Assembly (NCBI RefSeq): GCF_047511655.1
Contig: NC_133401.1
Span: forward strand, 10,200,001 to 10,264,000
Reading direction: 5' to 3'
Origin: Castor canadensis
Lineage: Eukaryota > Chordata > Mammalia > Rodentia > Castoridae
DNA length: 64,000 bases
Of this stretch, positions 1 to 53,424 are shown piece after piece. The first letter of the stretch is position 1. Every line of letters starts with the position of its first letter. The position numbers and the translations under genes are program-made. A model generated the notes under the pieces. The model made no database searches and had not been told where the DNA came from. It saw only the letters and a list, made by a program, of their open reading frames with translations.

Positions 1-35
1 CAGCTGGTCGGGAAGGCTGAGGTGGAGCCAAAGCG
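1..35 (+). other. SUPT5H: SUPT5H 5' noncoding exon (partial, predicted)
   Basis: The first 35 bases end in a good donor (GCG|GTAAGG at 35/36). The next acceptor (CTCTGCAG at 287-294) opens the exon that carries the SUPT5H start codon. This fits a short noncoding first exon cut by the window edge, followed by a 259-bp intron. It rests on splice signals only; the transcription start is not visible. Confidence 0.5.
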
Positions 36-303
36 GTAAGGGGGAGTGCTGAGGTGGTCGACCCCTAGGCTACTGGCAGCCAGCCAGGCGTAGAGACCGG
101 GTTTGGAGACTCTGGATATATTAGCAAGTGGCATAGAGAGATTTCCCCACTCGGGTTCGCGACTGCTAGAACGAAGCTGCCGGAAGTGCGCTAAGGGATT
201 TTTCAATTCTCCCAGGGAACTGCGGGGGAAACTGAGGCTCGGGGTAGCGCTCTGGGTTGGGGGGATGCGCTGAAGCTGCAGTTTTTCTCTGCAGGAGCGG
301 AAG

Positions 304-24588
<24,285 letters not shown>

Positions 24589-24803
24589 GGCAGGCAGGGA
24601 GGTGGACCTCGGCAGGTGACCCTTGATCCAACCTGGGATCCTGGCTCTAGAGCAGGCTAGGCTGATCATTCTGGATTTCCTTTCCTTTCCTTTCTGGGTT
24701 TTCATCTCCCTCCCTGATGCTCATAGGAATCAGAGTAGAGCCTGGGAAAGGGTCCCACCTTCTTATATCCCTACCCCAGCTTGCTTTTGTGTTATGGTCT
24801 TTC

Positions 24804-24809
24804 AATAAA
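24804..24809 (+). terminator. SUPT5H: SUPT5H polyadenylation signal AATAAA
   Basis: A canonical AATAAA lies 216 bases after the stop codon in a T-rich context. A pure (TG)n run starts 22 bases downstream, where a GU-rich downstream element would be expected. This gives a short 3' UTR of about 240 bases. Confidence 0.85.
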
Positions 24810-24830
24810 GAGAAGCTGTTTGGTCAAAAG

Positions 24831-24831
<1 letters not shown>

Positions 24832-24878
<47 letters not shown>
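24832..24878. repeat. (TG)n microsatellite after SUPT5H
   Basis: An uninterrupted run of about 23 TG units begins 22 bases after the AATAAA signal. It may serve as, or have replaced, the downstream element of the poly(A) site. Confidence 0.95.
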
Positions 24879-24879
<1 letters not shown>

Positions 24880-24888
24880 GTTTGTAGT

Positions 24889-26260
24889 TTGTAAGTGGCA
24901 TTAGTGGTTTACGGCAAATAACTGGGTCATACCTGAGCCTCAGTCTCCCCATCTAGAAAATGATGCCAGTGCCTGTGTCAGAGGGCTGAGAGGAATGTGT
25001 GAGGAGATGGGAAAGATGGTTAGGACAGGGCTTGCATGTGCTGATGGAATGGCAACCAGTTCCAGCATGGATTACGCTGAGTGAACATCACAGCATCCTC
25101 CAGGAGACCTGATTCCTCCTATGTGCAGGGTGCAGCACTTGATGGCCCTTTATCTGGAGTCCCAATGGCAGTGACCTTGGGAATTATGTAGCTTGTCTGA
25201 TACCTTGGGGGCAGTGTAGAGAATGGGACTTCACCCTCCTTTCCTCATTTGATATTCACATGTATTAAAGTATTTCAGGTATTTAAAAAGACCATTTAAG
25301 GCCCATGTCCCACCACTCAGCTTAGGAAACTGTGTACTAGGTGGACCTGTTTTAGCAGCAGCACCCTTAAACCCATTCTCCAGAAGCAACCATAACTCTG
25401 CCTGACTTTGAACTTAGTACTACCTTAGTACTTTTTTTTTTTTTTTTTTGCAGTACTGGGCCTTGAACTCAGGGCCTAAACCTTGATCCACTCCACCAGA
25501 CCTTTTAGGTGAAGGGTTTTTTCGAGATAGGGTCTCTGGAACTATTTTCCTCAACTGGCAGCCAGGGGGATCGAACTTTGATCCTCCTGATCTCTGCTTG
25601 TGAATAGCTAGGATTACAGGTGTGAGCCACCAATGCTCAGTGGTACTGTTGTTTCAAGATCACATGATGGGCTGGGATGTAGCTCGGTGGTACAGCGCTT
25701 GCCTAGCATGTGTGAGGCCCTGGGTTCGATCCCAGCACCAAAAAAGAAAAGACAAAAAAAAAAAAACCAAAAAAACCTCTCCCCCTCAAGTTCACATGAA
25801 CAGTATCATTTTTTTTTCCCACTGAAAATAACTTGGGGAACATTCGTGGCTTTCTGTAACCATGAATTTGCTGATTTCTCAATAAGCCCCATCCATCCAG
25901 AGGTGAGCCCAGAAATGAATGGTAGACTCTCACACCCTTTATAGAAACTCCTGGAGCCAGGAGCCAGGCACCGGTTGCTCACACCTGTACTCCTAGCTAC
26001 TTGGGAGGCTGAGATTGGGAGGATCAGGGTTTGAGGTTAGTCCAAGCAAATAGTTTGGGAGACTCCATCTCCAAAATAACCAGAGCAAAATGGACTGGAG
26101 GGGTGGCTCAAGAGACAGTGCACCTGGTTTGCAAGACTGAAGCCTTGAGTCCAAAGCCCAGTCCCACAAAATAAAAATAAAATTTAAAAAAATGGTGAGG
26201 GAGGAGAAATGGCCCAAACAATGTATGCACATGTGAATAAATGAATTTTAAAAAATGGTG
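24889..26260. repeat. SUPT5H-TIMM50 intergenic spacer, repeat-rich
   Basis: A MIR piece lies at about 24925-25030 (GAGCCTCAGTCTCCCCATCT). An antisense composite SINE lies at 25435-25635. A textbook ID element is at about 25670-25742 (+, GGCTGGGATGTAGCTCGGTG ... GGTTCGATCCCAGCACC) with an A-rich tail. A plus composite SINE is at 25965-26185, and the L1 tail described separately follows. Positions 25035-25430 and 25810-25960 are unassigned. Confidence 0.75.
26193..26255 (+). mobile_element. Tiny L1 3'-end fragment
   Basis: GGAGAAATGGCCCAAACAAT, GTATGCACATGTGAATAAAT matches the 3' terminus of the L1 at about 57030-57075 (GGAGAAATGACCCAAACATT, GTATGCATATATGAATAAAA). It is therefore a severely 5'-truncated L1 insertion. 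It follows the A-rich tail of a SINE. Confidence 0.75.
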
Positions 26261-26599
26261 AAAGGGACAAGGGGTTCTGAGGACAGGAAAGAAGGCAGAT
26301 TCTACCTCCCACCCGCTTGTGAGGGTCTGGATTTTCAGCCCACTTTCTGGGCCTGTTTCCGCTTCAGGACAATTGGGAAGTGAAGGCAAACCCTCTGGGG
26401 TGCAATAAGCTGTTTTGTGGACAGATCACTTAATAATTGGGTTCTTTAGGACTTCTGCTTTACTTCTGAGCAGTGGGTGTGATTGCTGTCCCGGCCAGGA
26501 GGCAGTGGCGTTCCCTAGGCTCGAGGGGGAGTGGTGCCACAGTTGCCGCGACCCGGTGCACAAAGAAGAGTCAGGCAAGCGCGCCTGCCGCAGTTCGCC

Positions 26600-26725
26600 G
26601 CAGCCTTCTGTCCCTCTAGGGCTCCCGTCCACCGGTCCCTCCTCGGCGTGGGGATTGGCCGCAGCCCCGGGCCGGGGCGAGTCTAGGGGGAGCGAGTGGG
26701 CGGGGCCGTGTGGCGTCAGCGCAAG
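26600..26725 (+). promoter_or_regulatory. TIMM50: TIMM50 GC-rich promoter
   Basis: CpG-rich sequence with an inverted CCAAT box (ATTGG at 26654-26658), GC boxes (GGGCGGGGCC at about 26698-26707) and a TGGCGTCA CRE-like half site at about 26711-26718. The AAGATGGCGGC around the start codon fits a YY1-type site common in housekeeping genes. No TATA box is evident. The transcription start is inferred, not seen. Confidence 0.6.
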
Positions 26726-33320
<6,595 letters not shown>

Positions 33321-33402
33321 CCTCTGGGCCTCCTCAGACTCACTGCCTGGGCCTCTGGCCCCTCTGTGCCCAGTCCAAGGCGGCCTGGCCAGTCACGTGT
33401 CC

Positions 33403-33408
33403 AATAAA
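33403..33408 (+). terminator. TIMM50: TIMM50 polyadenylation signal AATAAA
   Basis: A canonical AATAAA sits 83 bases after the TGA stop, giving a very short 3' UTR. GT-rich sequence (CCTGTGTCTGC) follows about 25 bases later. Confidence 0.9.
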
Positions 33409-34564
33409 GTGCATCCCAGACGCCTCACCTGTGTCTGCAGTCTCCAGAGGGGTCACCGGGGTGTCTGGGACTCAGGTCATCATCACAGCGGCTGGTCAGC
33501 TGCCAAGTACAGAGTATGTGCTTTATTGGAGCAGGGCTGATTTTTCACCCTGGCCTGGAAATGGGAAAACCTGGGTCTCTGCTGTGCTGGTCATTTGCCA
33601 AAAGTGGCTCCAGATCCTTGTTTGTGGAGAAGAGAGGAGAGGATGGAACTGTAAAGACAGCTGCCGTGAAGATGTGGTGATGTGTGGGCTCGGGGCCCAA
33701 TGGCTCTGGTGGGTCAGACGTTGCCCATCTCAGGCGGGTGCCTGCCCCTGTGCTCCAGCGGCTGTGTGTGGCCTGTGGGAAGGTTGGGCCTGGAGCTGTT
33801 CCACCTCCCATTCTCAGTAGAAACCAGAAATTTGGATTATTTTTTCTTTTTAAGAACCAGCCTTGAACTTTTGGGCTCAAGAGATCCTCCCGCCTCAGCC
33901 TCCCAAGTAGCTGGGACTACAGGTGTGCAGCACTGCGCCCAACTAGAAATTGGGAATTGTTAAATATTAACTCTCACTGCTTTTATTTACTCATTGTTTT
34001 GCGGTGCTGGGGAATGGAACCCAGGGCTTTGCACATGGTAAACAAGCATTATCACTGACTCACACCCCAGCTCTGATCTGCCTGTTTTATTTATTTACTT
34101 TTTTTTTAAGACAAGGTCTCACTGCAACCCAGGCTGGCTTCAAACTACAGTCCTGCCTCAGCCTCCCAAGGATTAGAGTAGGCACGCAGCAGTATGTCTG
34201 GTGGATCTTTCTGTTTTTAAATGCTCGTTCCTAAGTGAACCCCAAAGACTGTCACAGCTCTGTGCTGTGGCCTGTGATGCTTACTCCATGTTCTTTGTGT
34301 CCTGTGCCCTCTAATATGGCAGCCATCAGCCACATGGGGCTGTGGAATAATTGAAATGTGGCTGGTGTAACTGAGGAATGAATTTTAATTTTGGATCATT
34401 TTAAAGGGCTGTGTGTGTTCAAGCCTCAGGAGGATCACAAGTTCCAGGCCAGCCTGGACTACATGGTGAGACCCTGTCTGAAAAAAGAAAAAAACTGCCA
34501 CACGTCTCCTGGCTTGTGCATCGAACAGCACATCTGTGTTGCTCAAGTATAGGGGCTCTAGATA

Positions 34565-34700
34565 GTTCAAGTTCAAATCCAAGCTCTCCCACTTCCTGGC
34601 TGGCTGTGTGGTCCTGGGCAAGTGAGTTCTACTCTGTGCCTCAGTTTCTACATCTGTAAAGTAATAATAGCTTCTGCCTCATAGATTAGGCTTGAGAGCC
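34565..34700 (+). mobile_element. MIR element
   Basis: A clear MIR order is visible: AAGTTCAAATCCAAGCTCTC, CACTTCCTGGCTGGCTGTGT, CTGGGCAAGTGAGTTCTACT, GTGCCTCAGTTTCTACATCT and AATAATAGCTTCTGCCTCAT. It is one of the best preserved MIRs in the window. Confidence 0.85.
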
Positions 34701-36874
34701 CAGGCCTTCCCATGGTAGCTACACATGTGAGGTGACTGCCTCAGTTTCTCCACCCCAAAAATGGGGTGATGGATCTGTTTGACTTGACCTGTCTCCCACC
34801 TAAGCTTTGCACTACAGTCACCATCTGCTAAAGGTTTTGAAAAGGCCTTTTTTTTTTTTTATTCTAAGTACTGAGGTTTGAATTCAAGGAGTCACACTTG
34901 CTAGGTAGGCACCCTACCACGTGAGCCCATTTTTGTGTTATTTTCAAGATAGGGTCTCATGAACTATTTACTCAGGCTAGCTTCAGACCAGATTCTGTCC
35001 CATGCGTATCTAGGGTTATAGCTGTGAGCCACCAGCACCTGGTCTTCTCTGGTATTTTTGTGATTATTAAAATGTATTTGAGGGCTGGCAGAGTGGCTCA
35101 AGTAGAGTACCTACTTAGCAAGGGTGAGGCCCTGAGTTCAAACCCCAGTGCTGCCAAAAAAGATATAAGAGAATAAAATGTATTTGAAATTGTGGGCCAG
35201 ATTGGATGTTTTCACTCTACATTGTTTCAAAGGCTAACAGGCTACAGAGAATGAAATGGTGTGGTGGTGCACACATATAATCTCAGCACTCAGAGACAGG
35301 AGGATTGATAATAACAGGCCCGTCTGGGCTACATAGTAGAACCCTATCAAAAAATTTTTAGCCTGGTACTAGTGGTTGACATCTGTAATCCCAGCTACTC
35401 AGGAGGCAGAGATTGGGGGATCATGGTTCGAAGCCTGGGAAAATTGTGAGACCCTATCTCAAAAGAACCCATCACAGAAAGGGCTGGTGGAGTGGCTCAA
35501 GGTGTAGGCCCTGAGTTCAAACCCCAGTACTGCAAAGAAAAAAAAAATTAGGGCTTGTTGTGTGGCTTAAGCAATAGAGTGCCTTTCTAGCAAGCATGGG
35601 TTCCTCAGTTCAAATCCTGGTGACACCAAAACAAATAAGAAATAGGTGCCAACACCTATCAACAATAGGATCAACACCAGTCTGATCCAGAGGAGTGTCC
35701 CTGATTCCTGGAAGTCTGCAGCTTGAGAAAGTCCACTGGGACTTGAGAGCCCTTCAGCTCTGAGAGTTGAAGGCTGTGACCTAAGGGAAGCAAAGATGAG
35801 GGCAAAGCGTGTGTTTGGACCATGTGGGTCTGGGGGAGTGAAGGGGAGAGAGGGGATCCCACCAGCATTTGCCTATGGCAGTGGGGACATGCTGTGGAAC
35901 CTTCTGAGGGGCCTCTCCCCCACCAACACTATGTAGCCCAGGCTGGCCTGGAATTTAGGATCCTTCTGCCTTGACCTCCTGAGTGCTGGAATTACAGATG
36001 TGCGCCACCATGCCTGGTGTGGCTCAGCAACATCAGCACCCTAGAGCATGAAGGAAGAAGTGTGATGGTAATGCCTTGGGATCGGGACTCTGGCACTCTG
36101 AGTGGCGTATGTTTTAGTGCCCACTGGGTCCCCCCAGACCTCTGGGTGCTGTCTGGTCACATGGCAAGAGGGGAGGGAAGGACTGGCCTTGCATGCAACA
36201 GACCTCTGAGTCACACTACTTGTTCAGCCAGGTAGGATGGCTCAACATTAGGGCATGCATGCCTCTCAGGAGCCCTGTCACCCGTCAGAATGAGTACTAC
36301 TCCTCTTCCTTCCCTCCTGTCCTCAAGTACTTGTCAGATTTGGTTGCCTGCCCCGGTCTCGCCGTGGGGTTGCAGCAGAGGAGATTTAAGATTCTGCCTC
36401 ATGGTGCTCAGGTATTTCTCCTGGACAAGAATGAGTAAAGCAAACTAAGGGCCAAGTGTGATGGTACATGCCTGTAATCCTAGCTACATGGGAGACTGAG
36501 ATAAGGAGAATCATAGTTGGAGGCCAGCCCAGGCAGATAGTTCACCAGACTCCATCTCCCAAGTAACCAGAGCAAGGGCTGGCGGAGTGACTCAGTGGTA
36601 ACAGTGTCTGCCTAGTAAGCATGAGGCCCTGAGTTCAAACCCCAGTGACACCAAAAGAAAAAAAAAAAGAACACCCAAGCAAAATGGACTGGGGGTGTGG
36701 CTCAAGTGGTAGAGCACCTGCCTAGCCAGCACAAGCCCTGAGTTCAAACTCCAGGACCACCATGATTTGAGATGCCTGGTTTGGGGACTTGGAAAGGTGC
36801 AATTTTAGATTGCATGAGCCCAGAATGAAATGAAAAGGAAAGTCATTCAGATAGCTGAGTGTCAGGCATGGTCA

Positions 36875-37010
36875 CCTCAGGGCCTTTGCACTTGCTGTTC
36901 CCCCTGCCGGAAGTGTCTTTCCTCAGGGTCCCTAGGTTTTGCTTTCTCCTCTCCTGTAGGTCTTAATTTAGATGTCACCTTAGCGTGACCTTCTGTGATC
37001 TTTAAGGTCA
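36875..37010 (+). mobile_element. L2-type LINE 3' fragment
   Basis: CAGGGCCTTTGCACTTGCTG, TTCCCCCTGCCGGAAGTGTC, then TTAGATGTCACCTTAGCGTG follows the typical L2 3'-end order. Confidence 0.7.
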
Positions 37011-37559
37011 GCATATAAGGAAAAGTCTTAAACAGCCAAAAAGATGCAAAGAAACCCCTTATATGTTTTACATATGTGAGAGAAGAGTCCATAAGGAGCA
37101 CAGTGTGCCTGGTCTTCAATACCAGTCTTTTTTATTGTTACGTTTTGTTTTTCGTGGGGCTGGGGATCAAACCCAGGGCCTTGCAGGTGCTAGGCAAGCC
37201 CTCTTCAGCTGAGTCACACCCCTGACCCCATCCCATTTCCAAGGCACTGGGGAGCCATGGAACACTAGGCAGTGGGAGGACATGGCCAGGTTTGTACTCA
37301 GAAAGACGTCCTACCTAGGCCAGAGTGGTCAGAAACTGAGAGGCAGAGGGTGGTGGCAGCACCGGGGAGCCCCAGGGGCTGTGGGAGCTCAGAGGAGGGT
37401 CCTGACCTGGGTGGGGAGGGCTCCCTGGCAGAGGTGGTGTCTGCGAAGGAAGTGAGAAGACTAAGAAGTAGAGTGTGGAGGATCCAGGACGTCCTGTGAG
37501 GCTGACCCTCCACGACTCTGGCGTCCTTGGGACCACTTTGCACTGTCTTTGTTTTACAC

Positions 37560-37700
37560 ATTAAGCAATTTAATTCCTCAACTCTGCTGTACGCCTGGCT
37601 TGCTTTCCACTACAAGACAGATATGCATGAAAATTCGACCTGTTTCGTTCCCTAAAATAATCAGCTTGTAGTAAAATCTAATTACACTGGATAAAAAAGA
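37560..37700. promoter_or_regulatory. AT-rich single-copy island upstream of DLL3, candidate enhancer
   Basis: This is a repeat-free AT-rich block inside GC-rich surroundings, about 0.9 kb upstream of the DLL3 start. It contains homeobox-type cores (CAATTTAATTCC, CTAATTACACTG) and an octamer-like ATGCATGAAAAT. Function is inferred from composition and motifs only. Confidence 0.35.
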
Positions 37701-37899
37701 CGCTTTTCCCCATCTAACCGGCTTTGCCCAGGGCCAGGCGCAGAGGGATTATGACAAGGCTAGGGACATCTGCTCCTAACTGGCTTTATTTGCCCTGGCC
37801 CTGGAATACTAAGCGGCTGCCAGGGGGACCCCCGATTCGTCCTGGAGCAGGGTGCGGGGAGCGGGCCCCTGGTACGTGAAGACCAATTTCCTGCCCATT

Positions 37900-38529
37900 T
37901 GCTCCTCACACCTTCCGGAGGCCAAACGGGCTGCCCAGCTGCGGCCGAGGGGGAGGGGCGCGGCCGCCGGGCAGATGGCGACATTTACATACAGCTGAGG
38001 GTCCCCTCGGAGGCGGGGCTTCCTCCTCACTCTGGAGTCTGGTGATGCAAAGTTTCGGATGGTGGCTTTGTTTTTGGAGGGGGGTGGGCACACACGCGAG
38101 GGCGCGCACACAGACAACACAGGGGTCCACAAAGGACGCCGGGTCGTGGTCGTGTTCATTCCCAGCCACACCCGTGGACCTCCCACCACACGCACGCGCA
38201 CCCACGAAAGTCTTAGAATTATTTACAAACTCACATCGGTGTTAACCATCCACAGTTCCAGGCAATTCCACCAAGAAGTCCTGGAATCCTTGTCCACTAC
38301 ACGCACGCGCTCACCCCAGCCACTCTCAAGGTCGCGCCCACAGTCACACACAGGATGACAGGCCCGCCTTGTCACCCACACACAGCATCTCCAAGTTGCT
38401 CCTTTCCTCTTGCGACACCCTCCCCTGGGTCCCTTGGAGCCAGGCGGCTGCCCAAAGGGGCGGGGCCGTCCCCTCAGATATAAGGCTCGGGAGGCAGCAG
38501 CTGCGACAACCGAGACTCCCCGAAAGACC
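37900..38529 (+). promoter_or_regulatory. DLL3: DLL3 proximal promoter with E-box cluster
   Basis: E-boxes lie at 37936-37941 (CAGCTG), 37972-37977 (CAGATG), 37992-37997 (CAGCTG) and 38498-38503 (CAGCTG). DLL3 is known as a target of proneural bHLH factors such as ASCL1, so the cluster is meaningful. A GC box (GGGGCGGGGCC at about 38457-38467) and the TATA-like element at 38478-38483 lie closer to the gene. Sequence between 38000 and 38450 is CA-rich and contains no SINE. Confidence 0.55.
38478..38483 (+). promoter_or_regulatory. DLL3: TATA-like box of DLL3
   Basis: ATATAA (in CAGATATAAGGC) sits about 50 bases before the first ATG and just downstream of a GC box. This would place the transcription start near 38508 and give a 5' UTR of about 20 bases. 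Confidence 0.55.
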
Positions 38530-51013
<12,484 letters not shown>

Positions 51014-51158
51014 CCTGTCCCCTCTCCATCGGCCCCAGGACATGTTTTTCTTATTCACTCGATGGTGCCTATTCTCTCCTACACGATGGAAGGGGTGGGA
51101 GTTGTACAGAATGGTTATTTATATCCTATTTTTCTTTCCCCATCACTCTAGAGACATC

Positions 51159-51164
51159 TATAAA
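51159..51164 (+). terminator. DLL3: Candidate DLL3 poly(A) signal TATAAA (variant)
   Basis: No AATAAA follows the DLL3 stop within the next 250 bases. TATAAA at this position is a known weaker variant and lies before a GT-rich stretch (GTGTTTTGGTTTTGGTGTTG). Low confidence. Confidence 0.3.
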
Positions 51165-51165
51165 G

Positions 51166-52616
51166 GCTCGTATTTTGATCAGATACCTCAGACTGAGTGT
51201 TTTGGTTTTGGTGTTGGAACTGAGGGGAAGGGGGATTTTGTCTCCTGGGGAGAGTAACTGATTTTTCTTTTCCTTTTGGTTTCTGTGTTGCCCAGACTGG
51301 CCTCAAACTGGAGATCCTCTTGCCTCTGCCTCCTGATTGCTGGGATTACAGGTATGTACCACCACACTAGGATTACATAGAATTCTTCATGTTGTAGGAG
51401 TCAGAAACCACTCAAAGTATTTTAAGTAAAAAGAACTTAGTTCTGTCAAAGGATAAAATTACAACAAATCTAATTTTGCAGATCTTAAATGGCTTTATTT
51501 GGAATTGAATCAGGTAGCAGTCTGTATCAAAAATGGTTCAGAAAACTCCCATCTGTGGCTGGGTGTGATGGTGCTTGGGTATAATCCCAGCACTCCAGAG
51601 ACTGAGGTAGGAGGATCAAGAGTTCCAAGCCAACCTGGGCTACATAGCAAGCAAGCAAGCAGCTCCCTTCCACCACATCAGCAGGTTATATTTATGGCCA
51701 GAGAAAAAGAAGTGACATACAGAAGCCACAAGTGAGGAGAAAGCCATTTGGTTACAGCTGTGTCTGTCTTATTTGAACATGGGTTGAAGATTTGGTCATT
51801 TGTGATTGGCTGAAACTCAGCTACTGTCAGAGGAGCAGGTGTTACAGTCTTTCCACATCAAGTTAGGCTGCAGTTCACTGTAGGGAGGGAGCAGCAGTTC
51901 AAAGTAACAGTTCACAGAAAAATTTGAAAATCCTGTGGTAGGTGGACCTTCAGGTAGGAGGACCTTCAGGTAGGACTGGACTTGGGCTCAGTGTCTTTCT
52001 CCACCTGGCTCTTTTTATCTCTGAATCACCTTCACAAGGAGGCAGGCTTCATTGGCCCTGGCTTGACAAAGATCCATCACTAAACCTGTCACCAGATGGT
52101 ATGGTTTGGCATACCTGCCAGGTTTGTCACCTGCCTGCTCTGTGTTGGTCTGTCCAGTCACAGGTCTGTGAAGTAGGGGCTTTTCCAGAAATGAGCACTG
52201 TGCCAGGCAGGCAGCCATCGGGTCCATCTCACAGGAAATGCTAAAGGAAGTTCTTCGGCAACCTCAAACAGTAATTTGAGTTTAGTTCCTAGTCCCTCCC
52301 CAGTCCCCCTGAAAAAAGTCCACAGCAATATCCAGAGCACCAGTAATGGTAATTATGTAACTGCAGAAGAGAGCATACCTGTAAGTTTCATTTTTCTGGT
52401 TTGAAAATCAGGCTGGGTGTGGTGGTGCACACCTGTCTGTAATCCCTGCACACAGGAGACTGAGGCAGGAGGACTGCAGGCTCCAGGCCAGCATGGGCTC
52501 CATAGTGAGTTGCAGGTTGGGCTGGGTTACATAGTAAGAACCTGTCTCAAAAAAACAAAAAGAAAAACGTGGTTTAAACCGAAATTTCTGGGCTAGCATA
52601 TCAGTCGGATGGGCTA
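51166..52616. repeat. DLL3-SELENOV spacer, first part
   Basis: SINE-like pieces lie at about 51275-51370 (-), 51550-51655 (+, with a CAAG repeat tail) and 52410-52560 (+). A 16-18 base direct repeat (GGACCTTCAGGTAGGA) sits at about 51942-51975. The remainder is unassigned. Confidence 0.6.
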
Positions 52617-53220
52617 GGGTTACGTGTTTCCTTCACATTCACATGTTGAAATCTAGTCCTGAATATGATGGTGTTTGGAGATGGGGCCTTTGGGAGGTCA
52701 CGAGGCCCAGGATGAAGTCCTGATGAACTGAATTAGTTAAGAGTTGGAGGCAAAGCAATGTGGATGTGGAGAAAACCGGGGCCAGCGTGCTCCCGGCAGG
52801 CTCAGGACCAACCATACTGCATAGAAACGAACAAAAGAAAGAAACAACAACAAAAAATAGAGAGCTAGCTGACTCTGAGACACCAGCTGGCTGTACCATA
52901 GAAGAGGGCTGGTCTTGGACTTCAACTCCAGAACCAGAACTGTGAAAAATAAACATTTGTAGTTGGGCACCTGTGGCTCACACCTGTAATCGTAGCTACT
53001 CGGGGGAGAGATGTAGAGATCAGGAGGATCATGGTTTGAAGCCAGCCCAGGCAAATAGTTCTTGAGACCCTATCTCGAAATTACCTAACACAAAAAGGGC
53101 TGGTGGAGTGGCTGAAGGTGTGGAGGCCCTGAGTTCAAGCCTCAGTACTGCACACAATACAAAGTTTCTTCTTTAAGCCACCCAGCTTGTATTTTGTGAT
53201 GGTAGCCTGAGCTAAGAGTG
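52617..53220 (+). mobile_element. MaLR/MLT-type LTR split by a composite SINE
   Basis: The left part includes TGGTGTTTGGAGATGGGGCC, TTTGGGAGGTCACGAGG and CAGAACTGTGAAAAATAAAC. The right part includes CTTTAAGCCACCCAGCTTGT and GTAGCCTGAGCTAAG, the usual 3' end of this LTR class. A plus composite SINE (about 52960-53155) interrupts it. Orientation is plus. Confidence 0.75.
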
Positions 53221-53424
53221 TAAACACTGTAAACAAAACAGAGCAACAACAGCAAAAAAGCCTCAAACTGAAAAATCCAGCAGCAACAAATCTTCAGATT
53301 TCTTTTCATGTCATGGCCTTCAGGTCTCCAGGGCTGAGGCTGATAGAGCAGTCTCTCTGGAGCATTGTCATCCACTACACAAGAGCAAAAGAGAATAGCG
53401 ACACCAGCTGAGCTTAAAACTCCT

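Larger units (their letters stand above)
33410..37500. repeat. TIMM50-DLL3 intergenic region, repeat-rich
   Basis: SINE parts are recognisable at about 33840-33945 (-), 33995-34072 (-, ID), 34085-34200 (-), 34405-34490 (+), 34850-35045 (-), 35080-35165 (+), 35255-35350 (+), 35360-35545 (+), 35550-35640 (+), 35930-36020 (-), 36450-36660 (+), 36680-36765 (+) and 37145-37230 (-, ID). A MIR lies at 34565-34700. An L2-like 3' end lies at 36875-37010. Positions 33420-33830, 35640-35930, 36020-36450 and 37230-37500 show nothing I can assign. Confidence 0.7.
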
